Part shown: piece after piece, positions 36,771 to 45,114 of the stretch
How the letters are laid out: each line of letters opens with the position of its first letter
Numbering within the stretch: position 1 is the stretch's first letter
Assembly: GCF_016587375.1 (NCBI RefSeq)
Contig: NZ_BNJG01000001.1
Location: 3,912,001 to 3,976,000 of the forward strand
Origin: Ktedonobacter robiniae
GTDB lineage: Bacteria; Chloroflexota; Ktedonobacteria; Ktedonobacterales; Ktedonobacteraceae
DNA: 64,000 nucleotides
Direction: 5' to 3'
Program-made: the position numbers and the translations under genes
Notes under the pieces: generated by a model
What the model was told of the DNA's origin: nothing
The model's input: the letters and a program-made list of their open reading frames with translations, nothing else
The model's database searches: none

Positions 36771-37032
36771 TTTTTAAATCCCCTTCTGCAACTATTTTAC
36801 CTCTTCATCTTTTGCTTGTTCTTCTTTGCGTGGTTACGCTCTCCCATATTTTTCCTAATAATGTTCTTACCTCTTTTTGTGAGCTATATTCTTGTTTTCC
36901 TATCCTTTTTGGGCTGTTGCAATTGCTTCCCTCGAATTTATAGCTTATAATAATAGATACACACTACTGGTTTCGGCGGGTTCTTGTCTTCATGCGAGGA
37001 CTTTCTGACCGTGTTTTGGGCGAGGGTATGCT

Positions 37033-37569
37033 ATGCCAGCATTAGCAGTTACGCTTATGAATGTCCTGCACCTCCAGGTGGTATATCCGCTGGGAGCCGT
37101 CTTGCTTGCCGTCTTCTGGATAATCTCTTTCCGCTTAGCGCATCTCCTGGTGCTTTTACTACGGCGGGAGCCTGTGATCGGGTGGGCAATTGGTCCCCTT
37201 GGCGTCTCCTTTATGGTCTTGCACAAGCCTTCCGTGTTCTTCACCTGGTTAAACGCGCTTGTCCCGGCACTGGTCTCTGGAAGTGTGCTCTACATTGGCT
37301 TCTTTACCCCTCTCAGTCCGTTTATTGTACCTCACCATCCTCTGTTTATCGGACTGGTGGTCTGTTGCGGCGTTCTTGTTAGTAGCACGAGCGATGTTGT
37401 GCTTGCCTTGCGTGATTTGCTCTATCCACTTTGGGGCGAGGCACGTATTCTGCGCAATATCCAGATCTTACGGTCCACCTGGGCCAGCATCCATTTCACA
37501 CCCTATGGTCACTCGTATGTCAATGACCACTTTGGCTCGTCTCCCGCTGATTTATTGAAAGCTTTTTAG
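37033..37569 (+). CDS. Multi-pass membrane protein of unknown function
   Basis: 178 residues with about four hydrophobic helices (residues 12-42, 47-65, 75-95, 100-125) and a soluble C-terminus of about 50 residues. No family is recognised. It is convergent with the sensor kinase; the two stop codons overlap by 4 bp. Confidence 0.65.
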   Translation: MPALAVTLMNVLHLQVVYPLGAVLLAVFWIISFRLAHLLVLLLRREPVIGWAIGPLGVSFMVLHKPSVFFTWLNALVPALVSGSVLYIGFFTPLSPFIVPHHPLFIGLVVCCGVLVSSTSDVVLALRDLLYPLWGEARILRNIQILRSTWASIHFTPYGHSYVNDHFGSSPADLLKAF

Positions 37570-39350
37570 TGGTGGTTGCGCAGTTCGTGGGAAGCCGTGC
37601 GTGCGGTTGGTGGCAGGGTAAAGTAGAAGGTTGTGCCAATGTGTTGATTATTAGTAAACCAGATACGCCCCCCATGACGCGTAATAATTTCCTTGGTCAC
37701 AAAGAGACCCAGCCCGATGCCCGAATATTGTTGGGTTGAGGTGTTGTGGACGCGGTAGAAGCGTTCGAAGATGTGGTCGTAGTGCTCGAGACTAACCCCA
37801 ATGCCCTCATCAATGATACTCACCAGGAACTCCCCCTGCTGTCTTTGCAGGCGTACAGTAACCTTTCCTCCATTGGGGGAGTACTTGATCGCGTTATCCA
37901 GAATATTGCCAATGACCTGTCCAATCCGCTTGCGGTCAGCAATGATACGTGTATCGCGTGTCTGAATGTCCAGGTAGAGTGTATGTTGCTCGGCGCTATC
38001 CTGGATAGTATGGACATATTCATTGAGCAGGTCGGTCAGGTAAAACTCTTCGTATTGTAGTTGTAGCTGGCCCCATTGAAGTTGTGAGAGATCCAGCAGA
38101 TCATTGACCAGGCGTTCCAGGTGCTCTGTCTGGCTCTGAATGATGTTCAGGCTGCGCAAGTCATAGCTCTCAGGTGGCTCGGGTGTGGGCAGAGGATTGA
38201 GTTGTGGGGGCGTGCCACGTAGCTTGCGCAGGCGTCGTTCAACGCGTCGTACCAGGTGTTGCGTATAGCCTTTGATTGCTGTTAGCGGGGTGCGTAGCTC
38301 ATGTGAGACGACGGAGACAAACTCATCTTTCAGGCGTTCAACCTGTTTCATCGAGGTCACATCGTTGAGCACGGCCACAATCCCTATCGGAGGAGAAGTG
38401 ACATCATCTGCGGCATAGAGTGGTGCGGCGCTCACATGGAGCGTCAATGGTACGGTTTCGTCACCTTCGCCAATAAAGAGTTCTTGATTCGTCACCGTTT
38501 TCCCTTGCAGGGCTTCTTGAGTGGTATCTGCCAGGCGTTCGAGCCAGGGAACGGCGTTTTCTTTAGCCAGTTCGTGCAGGGGGATGTTGAGTTGAAAATG
38601 GACATTCGCCTGTCCAAGCATATGCCTGGCGGACTGATTGAGGGAGGTAACCGCCCCTTCTGCATCGGTGATCAGCAGGCCTTCAGCCATACTACGAATT
38701 ACCAACTCCAGGCGCTGGCGCTCAAGCTCTGCTTGCCGCCAGAGTGCATTCTCCCGTTCGCGTAGACGCACATTCTCCAGTGCGATAGCGGCATAATCGG
38801 CGATCATTGCGGTAAGCTGGAGCAGATTGGTGTCGAAGGCGCCGGGCTGTTCATCAAAGAGGCTAAGTAGTCCGATGATGTGGTTTTCGACCGTTAAAGG
38901 AATGTTGAGGCAAGAGCCGACGGTCTCTCCTGAGTCGCCTTTTCGCGCGCGAGGTTGTGCCAGTTCATCGGGGGCATCCAGGTAGGCGGTTGCCGCGAGC
39001 TGTTTCTCATCGATATGGGGAAAATCCATGACATGAGCCGCGCTGGTAATCCGGTGAATCATGGCTTCGAGCAAGGGTGTGCTCAGGGGATAGGATGGGA
39101 TAATGAAGAGCTGGTTGGGAGGGCCTTTGAGCAAGATACAACAGGCAGTGAAACTATAGATCTCTTGTAGGGCTGCAAGCAGGGCACGGTGGACTTGAAA
39201 GCGATCAAACGCCGCAACGAAGCGCTTTCCGATAGTATTGAGATATACTATCTCTTCACGGATATGAACCAGGCGATCCGCGTTCTGTCCAGTGGAAGAG
39301 CGAATCGCGCCTGCCTGGGATTGCATTTCCGATTGCACGCTGCTCTCCAT
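37566..39350 (-). CDS. GAF-PAS sensor histidine kinase
   Basis: 594 residues; ATG 39350 after AAGGAAAG. Order: GAF domain (about 45-200), PAS domain (about 215-330, ITDAEGAVTSLNQSA), HisKA with the phospho-acceptor His in VVSHELRTPLTAIKGY, and HATPase_c with NILDNAIKYSPNG (N box) and DEGIGVSLEHYDHIFERFYR (G boxes). No membrane helix, so it is a cytosolic sensor. No response regulator lies nearby. The gene upstream ends 18 bp before it and is probably co-transcribed. Confidence 0.9.
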   Translation of the reverse strand: MESSVQSEMQSQAGAIRSSTGQNADRLVHIREEIVYLNTIGKRFVAAFDRFQVHRALLAALQEIYSFTACCILLKGPPNQLFIIPSYPLSTPLLEAMIHRITSAAHVMDFPHIDEKQLAATAYLDAPDELAQPRARKGDSGETVGSCLNIPLTVENHIIGLLSLFDEQPGAFDTNLLQLTAMIADYAAIALENVRLRERENALWRQAELERQRLELVIRSMAEGLLITDAEGAVTSLNQSARHMLGQANVHFQLNIPLHELAKENAVPWLERLADTTQEALQGKTVTNQELFIGEGDETVPLTLHVSAAPLYAADDVTSPPIGIVAVLNDVTSMKQVERLKDEFVSVVSHELRTPLTAIKGYTQHLVRRVERRLRKLRGTPPQLNPLPTPEPPESYDLRSLNIIQSQTEHLERLVNDLLDLSQLQWGQLQLQYEEFYLTDLLNEYVHTIQDSAEQHTLYLDIQTRDTRIIADRKRIGQVIGNILDNAIKYSPNGGKVTVRLQRQQGEFLVSIIDEGIGVSLEHYDHIFERFYRVHNTSTQQYSGIGLGLFVTKEIITRHGGRIWFTNNQHIGTTFYFTLPPTARTASHELRNHH

Positions 39351-39368
39351 ACTCTTTCCTTGCTGCTA

Positions 39369-39743
39369 CTACAGTTGCCGTAGTTGCTGGGTTACTTCCT
39401 CGTGCAGGTGTGGCACAATAAGGTCTCCTGTCAATTCTCGTAAGCCAGCGAAGCATTCGTCAAGAAGGTCATTGAGACCGTTGACGAGCTCGGTTGGAGT
39501 GACGCCTGAGAGTTCTTCCTGGATGGCAGATGGATGAATATCGGTATAAGGCCGTTTAATAAGGCACCCGAGGAAGGGATGTTTATCCATAACTCTTTTG
39601 GCAGCTCCCTGAACCAGCACGCGCGTGGTCGCTCTCCCCAGATAGGGATAGACCCGCTTGTCAATCAGGCTGATGGCCTTCAGGAATGCCTCAGTAATTT
39701 GCTCACGAGAGATGGAAGAGGAGTTGTCAGGTAAGTATGACAC
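39369..39743 (-). CDS. Conserved-looking small protein preceding the sensor kinase
   Basis: 124 residues, GTG start with GGGAG upstream. Mostly alpha-helical, soluble, no motif recognised. The 18-bp spacing to the histidine kinase suggests a shared operon and perhaps an accessory role in the same signalling pathway. Confidence 0.6.
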   Translation of the reverse strand: MSYLPDNSSSISREQITEAFLKAISLIDKRVYPYLGRATTRVLVQGAAKRVMDKHPFLGCLIKRPYTDIHPSAIQEELSGVTPTELVNGLNDLLDECFAGLRELTGDLIVPHLHEEVTQQLRQL

Positions 39744-40023
39744 TGTTCGCTCCCTTCACCTGTTGAAAAAAACGCTCTCCTTTTTTATTATAGCATAGTT
39801 GCCTATATATTGTAAGTGTATGGTACTTACAATGCTTGAGCCGCTTTCTGGCTTATACACAGCCTTTTAGTCTCTTCTGGCTTTTTTTAAATTATGCTAT
39901 AAAAACATTGATAGATGCACAATGAAAAATGTTGAGACTATTCTTTTGCTGAGGTCGTGGGTGCTACTGTTTTAATGGAATAGTGGCACAAGACGTGTGC
40001 TTGACTTCTCGCGCCTGCGGCGC

Positions 40024-40094
40024 TCGCCTCTGTTCAGAGTGACGCGGGTTGCCAGCCTACGGCTGGCAACCCGCGTCACTCTGAACAGAGGCGA
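40024..40094. terminator. Very long hairpin, 34-bp arms, 3-nt loop
   Basis: Perfect inverted repeat around TAC; arms include GCGGGTTGCCAGCC. It lies just beyond the 3' end of the AAA+ ATPase gene in the 383-bp gap 39744-40126, which holds no gene. Confidence 0.75.
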
Positions 40095-40126
40095 AAACTA
40101 TTGTGCTATATACTCCGTTGTCTTTG

Positions 40127-42808
40127 TTAGAAGAGTCCGGTGATGTGTAGTAGGATTACGATGGCGACGATGACCAGGATGAGCAGAAGGGAGAGCACCC
40201 AGAAGATGGGGTTTCGCAGGGCCAGCAGGGATGTGCCTGCGCCTGATAGGGCTGGCAGGTTTGAGAGCTGGTCCTGGCCTGCGGCCATCTCAAGAAGGCG
40301 TTCGCGTCCCTTCTCAAGCTTGGTGTGTTTCTCCTCGGCCTCTTCCTGAACATCATAGCGATCGCGCTGTTCATCAATCGCGCGGGCAAAGTGCTCGGCG
40401 CGAATCTGGAACTGGGTAGTATCCTGGGTGGGAAGCAGGGCCACGCTAGTAGAGCTGGCAGAGGTTGCGTGTAGCGCATCTGTGACATCGGCCGTCGCCG
40501 TTGCTTGAGCTGGAACAGCTGCTGGTTGCAGCGTATTGAGTTGGGGCGTGATCCATTCGCGCAGGGCGAGGAGGGCCGCGCGCCGACAGATGGCCTCGAT
40601 ATCCGCGCCACTACGTCCATCGGTGAGACGCGCTAGCTCTTCGCTGGTCACTTCAGAGGCAATGGGTCGACCGCGCAGATGTACATCAAAGATCATGCGG
40701 CGCTCGTCTTCGTTGGGATAGCGCAGTTCAACGACCAGGTCAAAGCGTCCCGGGCGCAATATCGCGGGATCGATGAGTTCCGGGCGGTTGGTTGCTGCCA
40801 GGACGATGACGCCTTCGCGTCCCTCAATACCATCCATTTCGGTGAGTAGCTGGGCGATCAGGCGGTCGCCGACATTGCCATCCATGCCGCTGCCACGGCG
40901 GGGTGCGAGGGCATCGATCTCGTCGAAGAAGACCAGGCAGGGCGCGGCCTGTTTCGCGCGCCTGAAGACCTCGCGTACCCCTTTCTCCGATTCACCAACC
41001 CACTTCGAGAGCAGTTCTGGCCCCTTGATGGAGATAAAACTGGCCTCACACTGATTGGCAAGTGCCCGGGCGATCAAGGTTTTACCCGATCCAGGAGGGC
41101 CTGCGAGCAAGACGCCGCGTGGTGGCTCGACCTTGGCATTGGCATAGATGTCGGGATAGCGCAGGGGCCACTCGACCCCCTCGGTCAGGTTCTGTTTAAT
41201 ATCCTCCAGGCCACCGATATCATCCCATGATGTTTCGCTGACCTCGACATAGACCTCGCGCGTGGTCGAGGGTTCTATCTCGCGGAGCGCGGCCTGGAAG
41301 TCAGCCATGGTAATACTCATGTTGATCAGGGTCTCATAGGGAATATAGCCCCGCTGGTAATCGATATGTGGAAGCACACGTCGCAAGGCGATCATAGCGG
41401 CCTCGCGGCAGAGCGCCTCCAGGTCGGCACCTACAAAGCCCGGCGTCAGTTGTGCCAGGCGCGCAAAGTCGATGTCGTTGGCCATGGCGGCATCCCGGCT
41501 GTGGATGCTCAGGATCTCTGTGCGCCCGCGTACGTCGGGAACACGCAGGGCGATCTCGCGGTCAAAACGACCAGGGCGGCGAATGGCGGGATCCAGGGCA
41601 TTGGGCTGGTTGGTCGCGCCAATAAGCACGATCTGGCCGCGAGAGGCTAGACCATCCATCAGGGCCAACAACTGCCCCACGATGCGCCGTTCGACCTCGC
41701 CGCCGCTCTCAGCACGTTTAGGCGCCAGGGCATCAAGTTCATCGATGAAGATAATGCTGGGTGCTTGGCGCTGAGCCTCCTGGAAGACTGAACGCAGGCG
41801 CGACTCGCTCTCTCCATAGAACTTATTGATAATTTCAGGCCCATTAATGACGAAGAAGGCGGCATTGGTCTCGGCGGCGACGACACGCGCGATCAAGGTT
41901 TTGCCGGTTCCGGGAGGGCCATAGAGCAAGACACCCTTGGGCGGCTCGACGCCAAGGCGATCAAAGACGGCGGGATACTTGAGGGGTAGCTCAATCATCT
42001 CGCGAATGCGCTGGAGCTCTTTGCCTAAGCCGCCAATATCCTCGTAACTGATAATCCCTGGACCATGATTGGTTGCGCCTCGTGACTGTGCTCGTACCAG
42101 TGTTCCTGGTTGGACCAGGACGGCCTCAACATCAGCTGTTGGCTGAGGTGGATCAATCGGGGGCAACTCGCTGGTGGCGCGCTTACGCAGCGCATAAGCG
42201 GGCGTGGCTGGCGAGGTGTTGATAATCAGGAACTCGCGTGGCGAGGTTCCCGGCATGCCAATGCGCAGCAGATCGCCAATGGTGACAGGGAGTCCGACCA
42301 GGTAGCGGGCGATGTATTGCAGATCGCTCTCCTGGATTGGCGTTCCCGCGCTTAGTGGGAGGAGCGTGATCTTCTCCGCATCACGTACTTTGGCCTTGCG
42401 GACCGTCACGCGCTCACCCAGACCAGAGGCGCTATTTTGTCGTACCTGGCTATCCATCTGGATGGTGGGCTGGCCGCGATCAGTGAGTGCGCTGGGGACG
42501 ACCTTGGCCGCGGTCGTGCGTGACCCGGTAATCATCACGATATCGCCAGGTTTACAGCCCAGGCGCGCAATTTGCGATGGATCGATGCGTGCGACACCTC
42601 GCCCGACCTGGAGACCCTCAATCACTGTGAGCTGGAGTACATCACTGCTCGCTTCAGTGACCTCTTGCGCATCAAGGGGCCGCGTTGTCCCGCGGGTAGT
42701 GGTTGCCTGCACGGTTGTATGTTCTTGTTCTTTTGGAAGCTTGGTTGTTGTAGTGGTTTGGGGAGCACGATTCTGCTCAGTGCTGCCAGTGTCCTGTGAC
42801 TCCGCCAT
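40127..42808 (-). CDS. CDC48/VAT-like AAA+ ATPase with C-terminal membrane anchor
   Basis: 893 residues. The N-terminal part (about 55-215) looks like the CDC48 double-psi barrel (ARIDPSQIARLGCKPGDIVM). D1 ATPase: GPPGTGKT (about 296), FIDELDAL, arginine finger region RRPGRFDREI. D2 ATPase: GPPGSGKT (about 572), FFDEIDAL, LRPGRFDLVV. A helical linker follows, then a single hydrophobic helix at the very end (FWVLSLLLILVIVAIVILLH). The family unfolds proteins with ATP. The tail anchor is unusual and would place the unfoldase at the membrane. Confidence 0.9.
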   Translation of the reverse strand: MAESQDTGSTEQNRAPQTTTTTKLPKEQEHTTVQATTTRGTTRPLDAQEVTEASSDVLQLTVIEGLQVGRGVARIDPSQIARLGCKPGDIVMITGSRTTAAKVVPSALTDRGQPTIQMDSQVRQNSASGLGERVTVRKAKVRDAEKITLLPLSAGTPIQESDLQYIARYLVGLPVTIGDLLRIGMPGTSPREFLIINTSPATPAYALRKRATSELPPIDPPQPTADVEAVLVQPGTLVRAQSRGATNHGPGIISYEDIGGLGKELQRIREMIELPLKYPAVFDRLGVEPPKGVLLYGPPGTGKTLIARVVAAETNAAFFVINGPEIINKFYGESESRLRSVFQEAQRQAPSIIFIDELDALAPKRAESGGEVERRIVGQLLALMDGLASRGQIVLIGATNQPNALDPAIRRPGRFDREIALRVPDVRGRTEILSIHSRDAAMANDIDFARLAQLTPGFVGADLEALCREAAMIALRRVLPHIDYQRGYIPYETLINMSITMADFQAALREIEPSTTREVYVEVSETSWDDIGGLEDIKQNLTEGVEWPLRYPDIYANAKVEPPRGVLLAGPPGSGKTLIARALANQCEASFISIKGPELLSKWVGESEKGVREVFRRAKQAAPCLVFFDEIDALAPRRGSGMDGNVGDRLIAQLLTEMDGIEGREGVIVLAATNRPELIDPAILRPGRFDLVVELRYPNEDERRMIFDVHLRGRPIASEVTSEELARLTDGRSGADIEAICRRAALLALREWITPQLNTLQPAAVPAQATATADVTDALHATSASSTSVALLPTQDTTQFQIRAEHFARAIDEQRDRYDVQEEAEEKHTKLEKGRERLLEMAAGQDQLSNLPALSGAGTSLLALRNPIFWVLSLLLILVIVAIVILLHITGLF

Positions 42809-42960
42809 AGAATATAAAGCCCTTTCTCAGCCACGAAAATACTCTTGCTTCGTAGACATTCAGATCTCTCTGTAGTAGCTTACGAAAGTGCGCGAAAAAA
42901 GTTGAATTGTTTTCTACCGTCTGGTACCAGGAAGGGTTACATAGACAAAATGGGGAGGAG

Positions 42961-43009
42961 GAGGAAAAGCCGCCAGGAGCGCGAAAGGAGACAGAATGGG
43001 CGCTCCTGG
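42961..43009 (-). terminator. Terminator of the formate dehydrogenase operon
   Basis: On the minus strand CCAGGAGCGC pairs with GCGCTCCTGG around a 17-nt loop, followed by CGGCTTTTCC. Just after the last operon gene. Confidence 0.7.
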
Positions 43010-43023
43010 TTCTGCTTCCAGGG

Positions 43024-44061
43024 TCAGCGGCGCGCGTTCCAGAGCGTAGTGTGGGCATCGACGCTTGAGGTGCGTCCAGCCTCGACGATGGTACGACGCA
43101 GGAAATAGCCACCTATCAGCACGAGCAGCGAGATGAGTAGACCCTTGCCACCACGCGCCCGCGTGCGCCGTGATTTCTTTCCACCTAGCAGCGTGAGCGA
43201 TTGAAGAAGCCAGGGAAGCACCAGGCCACCGCCTATCATAAAGCTCCAGAAATGCCGCCCTTGCTCCTGGGGACCAGTGCCGACGAGAGGGCGTGCGGCC
43301 CGACCAGAACCGCGTAAGAAGCTAAAGATCTCCAGAGCCTCCAGGCTCATAGCTACCCACTCAATCTTTTCCAGTTTATGCAGAGTCCGCGTAGGCGCGC
43401 CTATGACGCGCAAGATAAGCGAGATCAGGGCCGAACTGGTGGAGAGGGCAGAGGTGAGGAAGATTGCCCCCAGGCGCTTATCACGTGACCAGAGGGGAAT
43501 GCTGGTAGCCGTAAGCAGGACGCCCGAGTAGCTCCCCAGGAAGAAGGCCAGTGCGACACCAGGAAGTGCGAGCAGCTTCTGGGGCAGGGCCGCGAGCGCA
43601 CGCGCCCCCCACCACTTGCCAAGCAGGCCATCGCGTGCGGCCTGGATGGTCGCGGTTATACTGCTAAAGAGGGAGAAGCCAAGCAGGCACCAGGTCCCCA
43701 TGGACATGGGTGATTTGACTTTGAAGACGCGCAGCATATGTAAGAAGCGCTCCGGGCGTCCCAGGTCTTTAATTAGAAGTGGTGGACAGGGCAGCAGGGC
43801 CAGCAGCGCGAGGTAGTAGCCTGTGCGTACCACCACGCGATCTTCTTTGCTACCAAAAAGCGCAGCAATGCTGGCGAGGGTATAGCAGCCAGCCGCGAGA
43901 CCTCCAAAGAAGAAGTACCAGATAATCTCGGTACTCCAGAAGGATTTCGTGAGCACGGGATAGTCATAGTAGGTTGGCTCCTGGCTCTCCTTAACTGGAT
44001 CAGGCTCATACCCAGTCGTCAGCGTGGCCAGGCGCTCAAAGAGCATGTCTGTATCGTTCAC
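43024..44061 (-). CDS. nrfD: NrfD-like membrane subunit of formate dehydrogenase
   Basis: 345 residues; GTG start with AGGAGAAAG upstream. About eight membrane helices with the NrfD/PsrC pattern (WYFFFGGLAAGCYTLASIAA, LLIKDLGRPERFLHMLRVF, SPMSMGTWCLLGFSLFSS). Family role: quinone-reactive anchor that takes electrons from the Fe-S subunit. Third gene of the operon, 18 bp after the beta subunit. Confidence 0.9.
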   Translation of the reverse strand: MNDTDMLFERLATLTTGYEPDPVKESQEPTYYDYPVLTKSFWSTEIIWYFFFGGLAAGCYTLASIAALFGSKEDRVVVRTGYYLALLALLPCPPLLIKDLGRPERFLHMLRVFKVKSPMSMGTWCLLGFSLFSSITATIQAARDGLLGKWWGARALAALPQKLLALPGVALAFFLGSYSGVLLTATSIPLWSRDKRLGAIFLTSALSTSSALISLILRVIGAPTRTLHKLEKIEWVAMSLEALEIFSFLRGSGRAARPLVGTGPQEQGRHFWSFMIGGGLVLPWLLQSLTLLGGKKSRRTRARGGKGLLISLLVLIGGYFLRRTIVEAGRTSSVDAHTTLWNARR

Positions 44062-44079
44062 TTTCTTTCTCCTGGGGCT

Positions 44080-45114
44080 CTATCGCTCATCTCTTTGCTG
44101 AAAGAAGAGCATACTCGCCAGGCCCAGCACGAGTGCGGCCAGAATCGACCAGAGAGACGCGACTGGTACATTATTCATGGGGCGTGCGGGATTGCGAGGC
44201 AGGTTATAGACTTCAGGCTCTTCTAAAAGTAAGAAGAAGGAATTGAGACCACCATCAAGGATCTGGTCATCGACGCCGTAGAGGCGCGCCTCCTTGACCC
44301 CGTGCTTCTGTAAGACGCCCAGGCGCTCACGCGCACGCTCCTTGAGCTGCTCGACCTCGCCAAAGGTGATAGAGTCAGTGGGGCAGGCCTTGGCACAGGC
44401 AGGCTCCATATCGTCCTTCAGGCGGTCATAGCAGAGAGTGCATTTATGAGCGGTATGGCTTCCGCCATCATCGCGTGCGATCACGCCGAAGGGGCAGGCA
44501 ACCGTACAGTAGCCACAGCCATTGCAGATATCCTGCTGCACATAGACGGTATCGAACTCGGTGCGGATGATAGCGCCCGTGGGGCAGGCCTCCTGGCAGG
44601 GAGCGTTGGCGCAGTGCTTGCAGACATCGCTACGCATAAGCCAGCGCTCATTATTGAAGAAGGGTAGCGCCGTTCCGGGCGGGGTCTCAGGCAGGATACC
44701 TTCAAACTTTGCCGCAGCGATTTTATCTTCGAGTGTCTGTACCTCAAAGAGTGGAAGCTCTGGGACAGGTTGTCCAGCATGGCCATTGCTAGTGGGTTCA
44801 ACGCGGTTGATCTGCTCGATAAACTGCACATGGCGCCAGGTATGCGCGCCAAGGTGCGTCGTGTTATCGTAGCTGGAGCCGCTCCACTGAGCTGGAGGCG
44901 GCGTTAACTGGTTCCACTGGCGGCAGGCCACCTCGCAGGCTTTACACCCGATACAGATACTGGTATCGGTAAAAAAGCCCATAGTTGCTTGCTGTGGTGG
45001 CGGTGTCTCCTTATGAAGTGGCTTGAACATATTTAAGAGCACAGGCACCCCCGACCGTCGTTTAGCGACGGTAGGTTGGACCTGTGTTGTGTTGAGCGTG
45101 GTTTCAACGGCCAT
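44080..45114 (-). CDS. fdhB: Four-cluster Fe-S subunit of formate dehydrogenase
   Basis: 344 residues from ATG 45114, which overlaps the alpha stop and has GGAGAGGAGG upstream. Cluster motifs: CIGCKACEVACRQW, CKHCANAPCQEACPTGAI, CNGCGYCTVACPFGVI, and CTLCYDRL with CAKACP. A single C-terminal helix (SLWSILAALVLGLASMLFF) anchors it at the membrane, as in FDH-N beta. It wires electrons from the alpha subunit to NrfD. Confidence 0.93.
   Translation of the reverse strand: MAVETTLNTTQVQPTVAKRRSGVPVLLNMFKPLHKETPPPQQATMGFFTDTSICIGCKACEVACRQWNQLTPPPAQWSGSSYDNTTHLGAHTWRHVQFIEQINRVEPTSNGHAGQPVPELPLFEVQTLEDKIAAAKFEGILPETPPGTALPFFNNERWLMRSDVCKHCANAPCQEACPTGAIIRTEFDTVYVQQDICNGCGYCTVACPFGVIARDDGGSHTAHKCTLCYDRLKDDMEPACAKACPTDSITFGEVEQLKERARERLGVLQKHGVKEARLYGVDDQILDGGLNSFFLLLEEPEVYNLPRNPARPMNNVPVASLWSILAALVLGLASMLFFQQRDER

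Noticed and set aside
36653..36943. 96-codon plus-strand ORF
   Set aside because: It runs through tRNA-Val (translation ALSSAGERFVHTEEVTGSIPVAP is the usual tRNA shadow) and has no protein features.
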